From Hydrogenophaga sp. (GTDB lineage: Bacteria; Pseudomonadota; Gammaproteobacteria; Burkholderiales; Burkholderiaceae_C), in the NCBI RefSeq assembly GCF_019264445.1, contig NZ_JAHVAB010000084.1, positions 1 to 64,000 of the forward strand: DNA of 64,000 nt, written 5' to 3'. Under the pieces are notes generated by a model. That model saw nothing but the letters and a program-made list of their open reading frames with translations. It did not search any database and was not told the origin of the DNA. Made by a program: the position numbers and the translations under genes. Shown here piece by piece: positions 18,902 to 30,649 of this stretch (positions within the stretch are counted from its first letter, which is position 1; the number at the start of each line of letters is the position of its first letter).

Positions 18902-19525
18902 TCAGCGCCGCTCCAGCGCGTGCAGCTCGGCCAGCGTGTTGGTGTTGAAGAAGGCCTGGGGGTCGTCGTCCGGCCGGTCAAACGGCACGATCACCGTGCG
19001 GTGCTGGTCCGTCCAGCGGTCGATCTTGCGGCCCCCGGCCTGCGTGAAGACCACCAGGCTCTCCAGCAGTTCGAGGCGCAGCAGGCAGAACACGGGCTGC
19101 GGGCGCAGCTGGCCGTCTTCTTCGCGGGCGGCGGCCATGGCGATTTCGGTGCCCTCGTCTTCAAAGGCCTGGGCCAGGCGCTCGGCCAGGTCGAGCGGGA
19201 AGAGTGGCGTGTCGCAGGGCACGGTGAGCAGGTAGGGGGTTTCGCAGCGCTCCAGGCCCGTCAGGAAACCGGCCAGCGGCCCCGCGAAATCGTTCAGGGT
19301 GTCGGGCCACACCGGCATGCCAAAGGCTTCGTAAGCACCCAGGTTGCGGTTGGCGTTGATCATCTGGTCGCCCACCAGACCGCCTTGCTGCATCTGCAGT
19401 CGCAGCAGGGCGTGCAGCGCCAGCGGCGTGCCGTTGAAATTCTGCAGGCCCTTGTCGACACCGCCCATGCGCGTGCCCCGGCCACCGGCGAGCACGAGGC
19501 CCGTGATTTGATGCGGTTGGATCAT
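18902..19525 (-). CDS. mobA: Molybdenum cofactor guanylyltransferase MobA
   Basis: 207 residues. It transfers GMP to molybdopterin to make the guanine dinucleotide cofactor used by DMSO reductase-type enzymes. The N-terminal nucleotidyltransferase signature [23 protein letters not shown] and the [21 protein letters not shown] block are diagnostic. It sits between moaA (10-base gap) and moeA. Its presence implies that the cell makes MGD-type molybdoenzymes such as nitrate reductase or formate dehydrogenase, though none is in this window. Confidence 0.95.
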   Translation of the reverse strand: MIQPHQITGLVLAGGRGTRMGGVDKGLQNFNGTPLALHALLRLQMQQGGLVGDQMINANRNLGAYEAFGMPVWPDTLNDFAGPLAGFLTGLERCETPYLLTVPCDTPLFPLDLAERLAQAFEDEGTEIAMAAAREEDGQLRPQPVFCLLRLELLESLVVFTQAGGRKIDRWTDQHRTVIVPFDRPDDDPQAFFNTNTLAELHALERR

Positions 19526-19535
19526 GTGTGTGCGC

Positions 19536-20651
19536 TCAGCCGCCGATGTAGCTCATCTCGACGCGCCGCGTGCCCGCACCGGCGTCGGGCGGCAGGCTGG
19601 CGCGCAGTTCGGAATAGCGGTCGCTGCGGCCCTGCCAGATGGCGGCGATGGCGCTGGCCAGCTGGGCGTCGGTGGCGTTGCCACGGATGAGTTGGCGCAA
19701 ATCGTGACCCTGGCTGGCAAACAGGCAGAGGTAGAGCTGGCCTTCGGTGGAGAGGCGGGCGCGGTTGCAGTCGCTGCAGAAGGCCTGCGTCACGCTGCTG
19801 ATCACGCCGATCTCGCCCGAGCCATCGGCATAGCCCCAGCGTTCAGCGGTTTCCCCGGGGGCTGAGGCGTCCAGCTGCACGAGCGGCAGTTCGGCATGGA
19901 TGCGGCGCACCACGTCGGCGCTGGGCAGCACCTCGTCCATGCGCCAGCCATTGGTGGCGCCCACGTCCATGTATTCGATGAAGCGCAGCACGATGCCCGT
20001 GCCCTTGAAGTGGCGCGCCATCGGCAGGATTTCCTGGTCGTTCGTGCCGCGCTTCACCACCATGTTGACCTTGATCGGACCGAGGCCTGCTGCCTGTGCG
20101 GCGGCAATGCCATCGAGCACGTCGGCCACCGGAAAATCCACGTCGTTCATGGCGCGGAAGGTGGCATCGTCCAGCCCATCCAGGCTGACCGTGACGCGCT
20201 GCAGGCCCGCGGCCTTGAGCGCCAGGGCCTTGCGTGTGAGCAAGGAGCCGTTGGTGGTGAGCGTGATGTCCAGCGGCTGGCCCTCCACCGTGCGCAGCGC
20301 CGCGAGCTGTTCAATGAGGATTTCGAGGTTCTTGCGCAGCAGGGGTTCACCGCCGGTGAGCCGGATCTTCTGCACACCATGCGCCACAAACTGGCGCGCC
20401 ACGCGCGTGATTTCCTCGAAGGTCAGCAGCGAGCTGTGGGGCAGGTAGGGGTAGTCCTTGTCAAAGATGTCCTTGGGCATGCAGTAGCTGCAGCGGAAGT
20501 TGCAGCGGTCGGTCACGCTGATGCGCAAATCGCGCAGCGGGCGGCCCAGGGCATCGCCCAGCAGACCGGTGGGTGCGGTGAGCTCGTGGGGGATGCGGGC
20601 CGCCACGGACACCAGGCGCTGGTCGATCAGGGGAATGACGCGTTCGGACAT
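19536..20651 (-). CDS. moaA: GTP 3',8-cyclase MoaA (radical SAM)
   Basis: 371 residues from the ATG at 20651 ([13 protein letters not shown]); the longer frame to 20750 has no family match. It catalyses the first step of molybdenum cofactor synthesis from GTP. The N-terminal radical-SAM cluster motif CNFRCSYC and the C-terminal second [4Fe-4S] cluster region [21 protein letters not shown] are both complete, and [17 protein letters not shown] is present. The family's usual C-terminal GG is preserved (protein ends SYIGG). First gene of the moaA-mobA-moeA operon. Confidence 0.97.
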   Translation of the reverse strand: MSERVIPLIDQRLVSVAARIPHELTAPTGLLGDALGRPLRDLRISVTDRCNFRCSYCMPKDIFDKDYPYLPHSSLLTFEEITRVARQFVAHGVQKIRLTGGEPLLRKNLEILIEQLAALRTVEGQPLDITLTTNGSLLTRKALALKAAGLQRVTVSLDGLDDATFRAMNDVDFPVADVLDGIAAAQAAGLGPIKVNMVVKRGTNDQEILPMARHFKGTGIVLRFIEYMDVGATNGWRMDEVLPSADVVRRIHAELPLVQLDASAPGETAERWGYADGSGEIGVISSVTQAFCSDCNRARLSTEGQLYLCLFASQGHDLRQLIRGNATDAQLASAIAAIWQGRSDRYSELRASLPPDAGAGTRRVEMSYIGG

Positions 20652-20750
20652 CCGGCAATTATGGGCGAGCGGTGGGTGTGTGGCCCGGACACCCACGGGG
20701 GTACCTCGCGGCGCATGAGGGCATTGCCGCGCCTGCGCCCCACAGAACAC

Positions 20751-21581
20751 TCAGGCCGGTTCGGCCTGGCCCACGCGTTTGAACTGGGCGGAGTTGTCGC
20801 GCAGCCAGTGTGCAGAGAGCTCGCTCTCTTGCTGGGTGGGGTGGAAGTCGGCGCGAAAGTAGGCCAGCCAGGGCTTGAAGGTCACGCGAAGCAAGCCTTC
20901 GCGACCCAGCATGTGGCGCACACCGCTGCGCCAGGTGCTCCAGCGCCAGAGTGTGCCGTCGCGCCGGAGGTTGTTCACGGTCTGGCGCAGCGTGTCGGTG
21001 AGAAACACCAGCGTGATGCGGCGCATCCAGGTCTTGCGCCATGCATGGCTGCCCCCGAGGGCCTGGTACAGGTCAAACGCCGTGCACTTGTGCTCGGCCT
21101 CCTCAGCGCTGTGCCACAGCCACATGGTCTTGAGGCGCGGCTCGCAGCCGTCGAGCACATGGGGGTGCGCCAGCAGCCATTCGGCAAACAAGGCGGTGAA
21201 GTGCTCGTTGGCCGCCGTGATGGCCAGGCTGTGGCGCGGATCGGTGCCTTCGAGCAGCGCCATGCGATCGCGGGCACGCGGTTCCCAGTCGTTCACCAGA
21301 CCGTGCTTGGCGATCTGTGCGTTGAACAGCGCGTGGATGCGGCGGTGCGTGGCTTCCTGGCCCACGAAGCCCTGCACCTCAGCGTGCAATGGGGCCTGTT
21401 GCTCCGGTGGCAGGGCCTTCAAGCCGTTGCGCACCGAGTCGATGAAGAACTGCTCGCCGACGGGAAAGCTCATCGACAGGGCGTTGAACCAGGCGGTGAG
21501 GAACGCGTCGCCCGCGCACCAGTGGCGCGCCACGGGTTGTTCCAGATCGATCAGCAGGCGGCGGACAACGAGTTCGGTCAT
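20751..21581 (-). CDS. Metal-dependent hydrolase family (PF10118-like) protein
   Basis: 276 residues. It has a helical, ferritin-like pattern of metal-ligand motifs: SFPVGEQFFIDSV, QGFVGQEATHRRIHALFN, AANEHFTALFAEWL and LWHSAEEAEHKCTAFDLY. These are the hallmarks of the uncharacterised predicted metal-dependent hydrolase family PF10118. Biochemical function is unknown. It is divergent from a TetR regulator with a 110-base intergenic region containing an inverted repeat, the usual layout for a regulator and its target. Confidence 0.85.
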   Translation of the reverse strand: MTELVVRRLLIDLEQPVARHWCAGDAFLTAWFNALSMSFPVGEQFFIDSVRNGLKALPPEQQAPLHAEVQGFVGQEATHRRIHALFNAQIAKHGLVNDWEPRARDRMALLEGTDPRHSLAITAANEHFTALFAEWLLAHPHVLDGCEPRLKTMWLWHSAEEAEHKCTAFDLYQALGGSHAWRKTWMRRITLVFLTDTLRQTVNNLRRDGTLWRWSTWRSGVRHMLGREGLLRVTFKPWLAYFRADFHPTQQESELSAHWLRDNSAQFKRVGQAEPA

Positions 21582-21605
21582 GGTGTGGGTGTTGGTAAAG
21601 TGGAT

Positions 21606-21623
21606 TGGTACGGCTCGGTACCA
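21606..21623. promoter_or_regulatory. Candidate TetR operator (inverted repeat)
   Basis: TGGTAC (21606-21611) and GTACCA (21618-21623) form a perfect 6-6-6 inverted repeat between the divergent metal-hydrolase and TetR genes. It lies 25 bases upstream of the hydrolase start. Repeat length and position fit a TetR-family dimer site; binding is inferred. Confidence 0.5.
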
Positions 21624-21691
21624 TGGCGCGTATGGTGCGGGCTTGCGGCCTGTCTGTCAAGCACACAGGGCAGGGCCTAAGATGCCCGGCC

Positions 21692-22333
21692 ATGACGCTG
21701 AAAACCTCTCATGCCCCGGACGCCGACCCCAGTGAGCACCGCGCGCGCCTGCTGCAAGCCATGGCCAGCGTCGCGGCGTCTCAGGGTTTCGCGGCCACAT
21801 CGATTGCCGCCATCGTGGCCGAAGCGGGGGTCTCCAAGCGCACCTTCTATGAGCACTTTGCCGACAAGGACGCCTGCTTTCTCGAGCTGTACCGCGCGGC
21901 AAGCGCCTCGGCGCTGCGCACCCTGAGTGATGCGGTGCAGTCCGATCGCCCGTGGCAGGACCAGGTTGAGCATGCGCTGGGGGCGTACCTCGCGCACCTG
22001 GCGGGTGGAGCGCAGCTGCTGCGCATGCTGTTCGTCGAGATCCACCACCTCGGGCCTGCGGGAGCGCAGGTGAGGCGCGAGGTGATGCAGCACCTCGCCG
22101 ATTTCATGTTGCGCACCATCAATGCGCAGCGCACGGTGCTCACCTCCACCATGGCCGTGGCGGCGGTCGGGGGCATCCAGGAGCTGGTGCTGCTTGCCAT
22201 CGAGCGCGGTGAGGCCGCACAGCTCGGCGAGCTCACAGCCAGTGCCAGTGCCGTGGTGCGCCTGCTGGCCGGAGCGCCGGCAGCCCCCGCCACCAACGCG
22301 CAGAAAAAAGGCCCGCCGAAGCGGGCCGATTGA
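21692..22333 (+). CDS. TetR/AcrR family transcriptional regulator
   Basis: 213 residues from the ATG at 21692 (the frame is open to 21605 but the family begins here). The helix-turn-helix is clear: AMASVAASQGFAATSIAAIVAEAGVSKRTFYEHFADKDACFLELY. The C-terminal ligand domain is not recognisable. It is divergent from the metal-dependent hydrolase gene and probably represses it. The last 24 bases of the gene also encode, on the minus strand, the terminator of the convergent hppA. Confidence 0.9.
   Translation: MTLKTSHAPDADPSEHRARLLQAMASVAASQGFAATSIAAIVAEAGVSKRTFYEHFADKDACFLELYRAASASALRTLSDAVQSDRPWQDQVEHALGAYLAHLAGGAQLLRMLFVEIHHLGPAGAQVRREVMQHLADFMLRTINAQRTVLTSTMAVAAVGGIQELVLLAIERGEAAQLGELTASASAVVRLLAGAPAAPATNAQKKGPPKRAD
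22304..22327 (-). terminator. Rho-independent terminator of hppA
   Basis: On the minus strand GGCCCGC, a TTCG loop and GCGGGCC (22327-22310) are followed by six T residues (22309-22304). It lies inside the 3' end of the convergent TetR gene, 20 bases past the hppA stop. Confidence 0.88.
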
Positions 22334-22348
22334 CGGGGCGCTTGGGGA

Positions 22349-24412
<2,064 letters not shown>

Positions 24413-24715
24413 GAAAAGTTCTCCTGCTTGTTTCGACTTGGAGGGGGCAACGCCTCCGGGGCTGCCCCCGCTGCGTTGCTTCCTCGCTGCCGGTTTGCGC
24501 TGCGTTGCACAGCGTTGAAACAGGGCGATTGGCCAACACCGTGAATTTAGCGGCATTCCGCGCTCGGCAACCGTTTGCGGTCCGGGAAGTCAGCTTGGAA
24601 TCAGTAAAATCAGGGTAAATCCCAAGCGCGCCAATCCACTGCGGCGCACGCTTGCGTCTCGCGGCAGTCTTCTGCCCCGACGACCCCACGTTTTCAACCA
24701 ACCTTCGTCATCAAC
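24413..24715. other. Intergenic region between divergent hppA and ppa
   Basis: 303 bases without a gene. On the hppA side a G-rich stem can form (GGGGGCA near 24443 with TGCCCCC near 24462), probably in the hppA 5' leader. An AT-richer stretch near 24595-24620 (TTGGAA, TAAAAT, GGTAAAT) may hold promoter elements, but no hexamer pair has normal spacing, so I do not call a promoter. Confidence 0.4.
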
Positions 24716-25252
24716 ATGTCCCTTGACAACGTCACCCCTGGCAAAAACGTTCCGGAATCGTTCAATGTGATCATCGAAATCCCGATGAACGCCGACCCGA
24801 TCAAGTACGAAGTGGACAAGGACACGGGCGCGATCTTTGTGGACCGTTTCATGAGCACGGCCATGCACTACCCCACCAACTACGGGTACGTGCCCCGCAC
24901 CATCTCCGGCGACGGCGACCCGGTCGACGTGCTGGTGATCACGCCCGTGCCGCTGATCCCCGGTGTGGTCGTGCCTTGCCGCGCCATCGGCATCTTGAAG
25001 ATGCAGGACGAAGCCGGCGAAGACGGCAAGGTGCTGGCCGTACCGACCGACAAGATCCTGTCGATCTACACCCAGTGGCAAAAGCCCGAAGACCTCAACC
25101 CAATGCGGCTGAACACCATTCAGCACTTCTTCGAGCACTACAAAGACCTGGAGCCCGGCAAGTGGGTGAAGGTACTGGGCTGGGAAGGCAAGGATGCCGC
25201 CCACAAGGAAATTCTGGACGGCATCGCGAACTACAACGCGAAGCAGGGCTGA
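24716..25252 (+). CDS. ppa: Inorganic pyrophosphatase (family I, soluble)
   Basis: 178 residues, the normal size. It hydrolyses cytosolic PPi to phosphate. The family signature with metal-binding aspartates [10 protein letters not shown] (residues ~64-73) is intact, as are [17 protein letters not shown] and the [19 protein letters not shown] segment. It starts at ATG 24716. It is unusual in being placed head to head with the membrane pyrophosphatase hppA. Confidence 0.97.
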   Translation: MSLDNVTPGKNVPESFNVIIEIPMNADPIKYEVDKDTGAIFVDRFMSTAMHYPTNYGYVPRTISGDGDPVDVLVITPVPLIPGVVVPCRAIGILKMQDEAGEDGKVLAVPTDKILSIYTQWQKPEDLNPMRLNTIQHFFEHYKDLEPGKWVKVLGWEGKDAAHKEILDGIANYNAKQG

Positions 25253-25264
25253 TCGCCCGTTTCC

Positions 25265-26434
25265 TCAAGGCGCTGCCTTGAGCGGATTCCTCAAGGCCAG
25301 GTGATCGAGGTACTCCCCGATGCCCTGGCCTTCGCGCTCCAGAAAGCGCTCGACCGCCTCCGCAAAGGAGGGATGCGCCAGCCAGTGGGCGCTGGTGGTC
25401 TTGACCGGCAGCAGTGCCCGGGCCATCTTGTGCTCGCCCTGGGCACCGCCCTCGAACCGGTCAAAGCCGTGGGCGATGCACCAGGCCAGAGGCTGGTAGT
25501 AACACGCATCGAAGTGCAGGCAGTCCACGCGCTCCAGCGCGCCCCAATACCGGCCATAGGCGACCCGCGCTTGCTCGTCGATACCGATCAGGCTGCAGGC
25601 GATGGGTTGTCGTTCCCGCTCCGCAACGAACAGCAGCCAGTGCGACGGCATGTTTTGAGCCACCTGGCGGAAGAAGTCGCGGTTCAGGTACGGCGCGTTG
25701 CCATGTTCCAGGTACGTGCGCTCGTAGCAGCGGTAGAAAAAGTCCCAGTCGGTGTCTGCGATGTCCTGGCCGCGTGACCATCTGAAGACCACGCCGGCCT
25801 CCTGCACCTTGCGGCGCTCCTGCCGGATCTTTTTGCGCTTGTCCTGTTGAAGGCTCGCGAGGAAGTGCTCGAAATCGTTGAACCTCGAGCCGAGCCCGTC
25901 GGCGTTGGTCCAGTGAAACTGGACCGTGTGGCGCAGCATCAGGCCCGCTGCCTCGCAGGCCGCCACGTCCTGTGGCTGCGCAAACAGCACATGCAACGAG
26001 GACAGGTCCTCCGTCCTGGCGTGCTCGATCAATGCCCTGACCAACGCGGTGCGGGAGGCAGCGTCGCGCGCGAGCAGGCGCGCGCCGGGAACAGGGGTGA
26101 ACGGCACGGCCACGAGCGCCTTGGGGTAGTAGTCCAGGCCGTGCTGGGCATAGGCATTGGCCCATGCCCAGTCGAACACGTACTCGCCGTAAGAATGGCT
26201 CTTGAGGTACATCGGGCAAGCCGCCTGCAGCTCGCCGGCACGCCACAGCGTCACATATTGAGCCTGCCAGCCTGTCTGTGCGCGCGCGCTGCCACTCTGC
26301 TGCATGGCGCACAGGTACTCATGGCGCATGAAAGGGCTGGGGTCCGGCTCCTGCAGCAGCAAGGAATTCCAGGCTTGCGCGGGAATGTCCAGCGGTGACG
26401 CCAGAACCCGGATGACATAATCGTTTTCAGCCAA
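25265..26434 (-). CDS. FemAB-like / COG3146 acyltransferase-fold protein
   Basis: 389 residues from a TTG at 26434 with a GGGAG ribosome site six bases before; a GTG at 26485 would add 17 residues. The segments YLKSHSYGEYVFDWAWANAYAQHG, LASLQQDKRKKIRQERRKV, FFYRCYERTYLEHGNAPYL and GRYWGALERVDCLHFDACYYQPLAWCIAHGFDRFEGGAQGEHK are typical of the large uncharacterised COG3146 family, which has a GNAT/FemAB-like fold. The N-terminal part acts as one acyltransferase-like lobe and the C-terminal part as the other. Substrate unknown. Divergent from nadE. Confidence 0.82.
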   Translation of the reverse strand: MAENDYVIRVLASPLDIPAQAWNSLLLQEPDPSPFMRHEYLCAMQQSGSARAQTGWQAQYVTLWRAGELQAACPMYLKSHSYGEYVFDWAWANAYAQHGLDYYPKALVAVPFTPVPGARLLARDAASRTALVRALIEHARTEDLSSLHVLFAQPQDVAACEAAGLMLRHTVQFHWTNADGLGSRFNDFEHFLASLQQDKRKKIRQERRKVQEAGVVFRWSRGQDIADTDWDFFYRCYERTYLEHGNAPYLNRDFFRQVAQNMPSHWLLFVAERERQPIACSLIGIDEQARVAYGRYWGALERVDCLHFDACYYQPLAWCIAHGFDRFEGGAQGEHKMARALLPVKTTSAHWLAHPSFAEAVERFLEREGQGIGEYLDHLALRNPLKAAP

Positions 26435-26490
26435 GCACGGCTCCCGCCCACCGCGTGTTCGCGGTCTTTCCAGCAAGGTTTCCACACCCC

Positions 26491-28170
26491 ATGACTCTCT
26501 CCATTTGCGTGGCCCAGCTCAATTTTGTGGTGGGCGACATGGTGGGCAATGCCCGGAAAATCGTCGACGCCGCCACGCAGGCTTACCAGCGCGGTGCACG
26601 GTTGCTGCTCACGCCCGAGTTGGCGATCTGCGGTTATGCGGCCGAAGATTTGTTTCTCAGGCCCGCGTTCATCGACGCTTGTGATGATGCCCTCAAACGC
26701 GTTGCTAATGAGACGGCACACCTCAAAGGCCTGCACATCGTGGTGGGACATCCGGCCCGCGCCGTGGGTGGTGCAGACGAGCGGCGCGAGCGCAGCGTGG
26801 CCGTGGCGCATCTCTACAACGCTGCGAGCGTGCTGAGCGACGGCCGCGTGACGCACACCTACGCCAAGCGCGAGTTGCCCAACTACCAGGTGTTTGACGA
26901 GCGCCGCTATTTCGTACCGGGGCAGGCGCCATGTGTGATCGACGTGGGCGGTGTGCGCGTGGGTGTGCTCATCTGCGAAGACGCCTGGTTCGATGCACCA
27001 GCCGCCGATGCCAAGGCCGCTGGCGCTGAGCTTCTGGCGGTGATCAATGCGTCACCTTTCCACGCGGGCAAGGGCGGAGAACGCGAGGCGACCATGCGCG
27101 AGCGCGCGCGCGCGACGGGGTTGCCCCTGGTGTACGCGCATCTGGTCGGGGGGCAAGACGAGATCGTGTTCGAAGGGCGCAGCTTCGTGCTGGGGGCGGA
27201 CGGTGCGTTGGCCGGGCGCGCGGTGAGCTTTGAAGAAACCCTGTTTGACATCGCCCTCACGCGGCAAGGTGCGGGCTGGGACATTTCCGCCACCACCGAT
27301 CGAGCCCACAGCCCCGAGGCCGACCTGTGGCACGCGCTGGTGCTTGGCGTGCGCGATTACCTCGGGAAGAACGGCTTCCCCGGTGCGATCCTCGGGCTGT
27401 CGGGTGGCATCGACTCGGCCCTGGTGCTGGCGATCGCGGTCGATGCGCTTGGCGCAGACCGCGTGCGCACGGTCATGATGCCGTCACCCTATACCGCCGA
27501 CATCTCATGGATTGACGCGCGCGACATGGCCGCCCGTTTGGGTGTGCGCTACGACGAGATCGCCATCGCACCGCAGTTCGAGGCCTTCAAAGCCAGCTTG
27601 GCACAGGAGTTCGCCGGCCTGCCGGAGGACACCGCGGAAGAGAATCTTCAGGCACGCATCCGCGGCACGTTGCTGATGGCGCTGTCCAACAAGTTCGGCA
27701 GCATCGTCCTGACCACGGGCAACAAGAGCGAGATGGCCACCGGCTACTGCACCCTCTATGGCGACATGGCGGGCGGGTTCGCCGTCATCAAAGACGTGGC
27801 CAAGACCATGGTTTTCAAGCTAGCCCGCTGGCGCAACGCCCACGACCCATATGGCACCGGCACGAATCCGATCCCGGATCGCATCATCACGCGTCCACCC
27901 AGTGCCGAACTGCGCCCCGACCAGAAAGACCAGGACAGCCTGCCCGAGTACGACGTGCTGGATGCCATCATTGAACGCTACATGGAGAACGACCAGAGCC
28001 CGGACAGCATCGTGGCGGCGGGCTTTGCGCGGGCGGACGTGGACAAGGTGGTGCGTTTGATCCGCATCAACGAATACAAGCGCCGCCAGGCCCCGGTGGG
28101 CATCCGCGTCACGCACCGCAGCTTCGGCAAGGACTGGCGCTACCCGATCACGAGCAAGTACCGGGCTTAA
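26491..28170 (+). CDS. nadE: Glutamine-dependent NAD+ synthetase
   Basis: 559 residues. The N-terminal nitrilase-type glutaminase domain has its catalytic triad: Glu in LLLTPELAICGYAAEDLF, Lys in YAKRELPNYQVFDERRYF and Cys in VLICEDAWF. The C-terminal synthetase domain has the ATP-PPi loop LGLSGGIDSALVLAIAVDALG and TGNKSEMATGYCTLYGDMAGG. It converts deamido-NAD to NAD using glutamine nitrogen. The stop codon shares bases TTAA with the convergent asparaginase stop. A PII gene lies about 1.1 kb downstream, which is notable because PII proteins control this enzyme type in some bacteria. Confidence 0.97.
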   Translation: MTLSICVAQLNFVVGDMVGNARKIVDAATQAYQRGARLLLTPELAICGYAAEDLFLRPAFIDACDDALKRVANETAHLKGLHIVVGHPARAVGGADERRERSVAVAHLYNAASVLSDGRVTHTYAKRELPNYQVFDERRYFVPGQAPCVIDVGGVRVGVLICEDAWFDAPAADAKAAGAELLAVINASPFHAGKGGEREATMRERARATGLPLVYAHLVGGQDEIVFEGRSFVLGADGALAGRAVSFEETLFDIALTRQGAGWDISATTDRAHSPEADLWHALVLGVRDYLGKNGFPGAILGLSGGIDSALVLAIAVDALGADRVRTVMMPSPYTADISWIDARDMAARLGVRYDEIAIAPQFEAFKASLAQEFAGLPEDTAEENLQARIRGTLLMALSNKFGSIVLTTGNKSEMATGYCTLYGDMAGGFAVIKDVAKTMVFKLARWRNAHDPYGTGTNPIPDRIITRPPSAELRPDQKDQDSLPEYDVLDAIIERYMENDQSPDSIVAAGFARADVDKVVRLIRINEYKRRQAPVGIRVTHRSFGKDWRYPITSKYRA

Positions 28171-29189
28171 ACCGCCCGCAGCGAGAGTACCGCGCGCATC
28201 TCGCCCACTTCTCTGCCCGCTGCGTTTTTGAAAGGCGGTGGCGTCAGACTGGCCAGCGCCTCTCGGCTGGCATCGTCGAGCCACCCGAGTTGCTCCAGAA
28301 CGGACACCATCGCCACCATCAAGGGCGCGAGCAGGCCGTCGCTCACCTTGGCGGCGATACCGATGCCCCGGCTGAAGCTGGCGAGCACCTGCACGCCATC
28401 GGCGCCCACTTTGCTCACCCAGTCCCCGCGCCCTGCCGTCATGAGTGTCAGATCGTTGCGGCGCTGACCGCTGACGAGCTCGGGATGCCGGCTCATCGCG
28501 CGGGCGATGCGCAGCGGCGCGTGACCATAGACCGCATCGGGCACCTCCTGCGTCAGCCGCGCGAAAGCATGCGCCAGCGCCCTCAGGGGCAGCGCGTAGT
28601 TCGGCGCGCTGCAGCCGTCGATGCCGCTCACCAGCTGCGGAACGGGCACGCTCGAGAAGTGGCTGACGCTGGCGGCGATCTGTTGCTGCACCGGGTGATG
28701 GAGATCGAGGTAGTCAACCGCGTTGGCGTCCAGCGCACGGGCCAGCAGCAGCATCCCCGTGTGCTTGCCGGAGCAGTTGTGGTGCAGCGCTGAATATCGC
28801 GCATCGGGTTCGGGCGACGTGCCCGTGGCGCCAAAGAAGAACGGCACATGCGTGCCGCAGGCCAGGGCGGATTCAGAAGCGCCGATCTTGTGGAGCAAGG
28901 CGGCGACGCGCTCGACGTGCATGGGCTCGCCACTGTGGCTGGCACAGAGCAGGGCCACGTCGGCGTCGTCCAGGCGGTACCGATCGCCAGCGTGTGCGAT
29001 CAATGGCATGGCCTGAAAGGGCTTGAGCGAGGAGCGCGTGAAGAGAGGCGTCTCCACATCGCCCACGCTGGCCAGCAGCTGCCCGCCCGCGCTCACCACA
29101 GCCACGGATCCGTGGTGGACATTCTCCGGGTGTCCACCGCGAAAAGTCGCGGTGATCGGAACATAGTTGGGCAATGGGACTGAGGGCAT
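28167..29189 (-). CDS. L-asparaginase, Rhizobium etli AnsA-like (PF06089) family
   Basis: 340 residues from the ATG at 29189 (MPSVPLPNYVPITATFRGG). It has FTRSSLKPFQAMPLI near residue 50, CASHSGEP near 90 and HHNCSGKHTGML near 150. These are the conserved Ser, Lys and Cys-containing motifs of the asparaginase class represented by the R. etli inducible enzyme, unrelated to E. coli AnsA/AnsB. The likely reaction is asparagine to aspartate plus ammonia. It lies tail to tail with nadE and head to head with the PII gene. Confidence 0.88.
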   Translation of the reverse strand: MPSVPLPNYVPITATFRGGHPENVHHGSVAVVSAGGQLLASVGDVETPLFTRSSLKPFQAMPLIAHAGDRYRLDDADVALLCASHSGEPMHVERVAALLHKIGASESALACGTHVPFFFGATGTSPEPDARYSALHHNCSGKHTGMLLLARALDANAVDYLDLHHPVQQQIAASVSHFSSVPVPQLVSGIDGCSAPNYALPLRALAHAFARLTQEVPDAVYGHAPLRIARAMSRHPELVSGQRRNDLTLMTAGRGDWVSKVGADGVQVLASFSRGIGIAAKVSDGLLAPLMVAMVSVLEQLGWLDDASREALASLTPPPFKNAAGREVGEMRAVLSLRAV

Positions 29190-29251
29190 GGCGGACTCGC
29201 GGGGTTGACCCTGCAGTGTACGAACGCCCATCAAAGGCTTGGGCATAATGA

Positions 29252-29626
<375 letters not shown>

Positions 29627-29644
29627 GAAAGCGCCGCGCGCCGC

Positions 29645-30232
29645 TCAGATTGCCTCGATGCGCGGCTCGGGTGCGAGCCCCGCCGCCTGTACCAGCTCAG
29701 GCAAAAGCGTTGACGCATCCCGCCCCACGCGGATGAGCTCCATCTGCCAGGGGTTCATGAACTGCTGCTCGACGCCTGTGCGCAGGAAGGCTTCGAGGCC
29801 ATCGTAGTAGCCGGCGGTGTTGAGCAATCCCACCGGCTTGTCGTGGTATCCGAGCTGGCGCCACGTCCACACCTCGAAAAACTCTTCAAACGTGCCGATG
29901 CCACCAGGCAAGGCCACGAACGCGTCGGCACGCTCGGCCATCATGCGCTTGCGCTCGTGCATGGTGTCCACCACATGCAATTCGGTGCAGCCATGGTGCG
30001 CCCATTCTTTTTCCACCAGGGCCTTGGGAATGATCCCGATCACGCGCCCGCCAGCTTGCAGTGTGGCTTCCGCCACGATGCCCATCAGGCCGTTGCGGCC
30101 GCCTCCGTACACCAGCTGGCCGCCACGGCTGCCGATCCATTGGCCCACGGCGCGAGCCGCATCGGCGAAAGCGGGGTGCGCGCCCGGGCGTGAACCACAG
30201 TAGACGCAGAGAGAGAACGTGGGTGTGGTCAT
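29645..30232 (-). CDS. LOG family protein (TIGR00730, cytokinin-riboside phosphohydrolase-like)
   Basis: 195 residues from the ATG at 30232 (a TTG at 30250 would abut dgkA). It has the Rossmann-like LOG family signature: VYCGSRPGAHPAF at the N-terminus, GGGRNGLMGIVAEA and the nucleotide-phosphoribosyl motif ALPGGIGTFEEFFEVWTW. Family enzymes release free base from nucleoside 5'-monophosphates. The bacterial role outside plants is unclear. Third gene in an RDD-dgkA-LOG minus-strand operon. Confidence 0.9.
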   Translation of the reverse strand: MTTPTFSLCVYCGSRPGAHPAFADAARAVGQWIGSRGGQLVYGGGRNGLMGIVAEATLQAGGRVIGIIPKALVEKEWAHHGCTELHVVDTMHERKRMMAERADAFVALPGGIGTFEEFFEVWTWRQLGYHDKPVGLLNTAGYYDGLEAFLRTGVEQQFMNPWQMELIRVGRDASTLLPELVQAAGLAPEPRIEAI

Positions 30233-30250
30233 TGCTGTGTTGCTTTTCAA

Positions 30251-30649
30251 TCAGGCCCAGTGCGCCCAGATGGCTGCCGTCCATACGCCTGCACAAACGA
30301 GCAGGCTCAACAGCACGGCGGCGCTGCCCATGTCCTTGGCGCGTTTGGACAGGTCGTGCCATTCGGGGCCGATGCGGTCAATGGCCGTCTCAATCCCGGT
30401 GTTGAGCAACTCGACCACCATCACCAGCACGACCGAAGCCACGAGCAACGCGGTTTCCACCCATGTGTTCCCGATCCAGAACGCAGCGGGGATCAGAACC
30501 ATGGCCGCCAGCGCTTCCTGGCGAAATGCGGTTTCACCCCAACCGGCCCGCAGTCCGTCCAGCGAGTAGCCGAATGCGTGTGTCATCCGTGTCAGGCCTG
30601 TGCGCCGCTTCTGGGCGTCGACCGGTTCGTGCTGCTCTTGCGTGCTCAT
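30251..30649 (-). CDS. dgkA: Diacylglycerol kinase (DgkA)
   Basis: 132 residues. A small trimeric inner-membrane kinase that recycles diacylglycerol to phosphatidic acid. Three hydrophobic helices are seen (ALAAMVLIPAAFWIG, ALLVASVVLVMVVELLNTG, AAVLLSLLVCAGVWTAAIW). The signature VELLNTGIETAIDRIGPEWHDLSKRAKDMGSAAV carries the catalytic Glu and metal ligands. About 20 extra hydrophilic residues precede the usual N-terminus. The start overlaps the RDD gene stop in an ATGA. Confidence 0.95.
   Translation of the reverse strand: MSTQEQHEPVDAQKRRTGLTRMTHAFGYSLDGLRAGWGETAFRQEALAAMVLIPAAFWIGNTWVETALLVASVVLVMVVELLNTGIETAIDRIGPEWHDLSKRAKDMGSAAVLLSLLVCAGVWTAAIWAHWA

Noticed and set aside
25264-25282. 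CTCAAGGC-GCT-GCCTTGAG hairpin between ppa and the COG3146 gene
   Set aside because: No T-run on either strand and it overlaps the 3' coding end of the convergent gene, so I do not call it a terminator.
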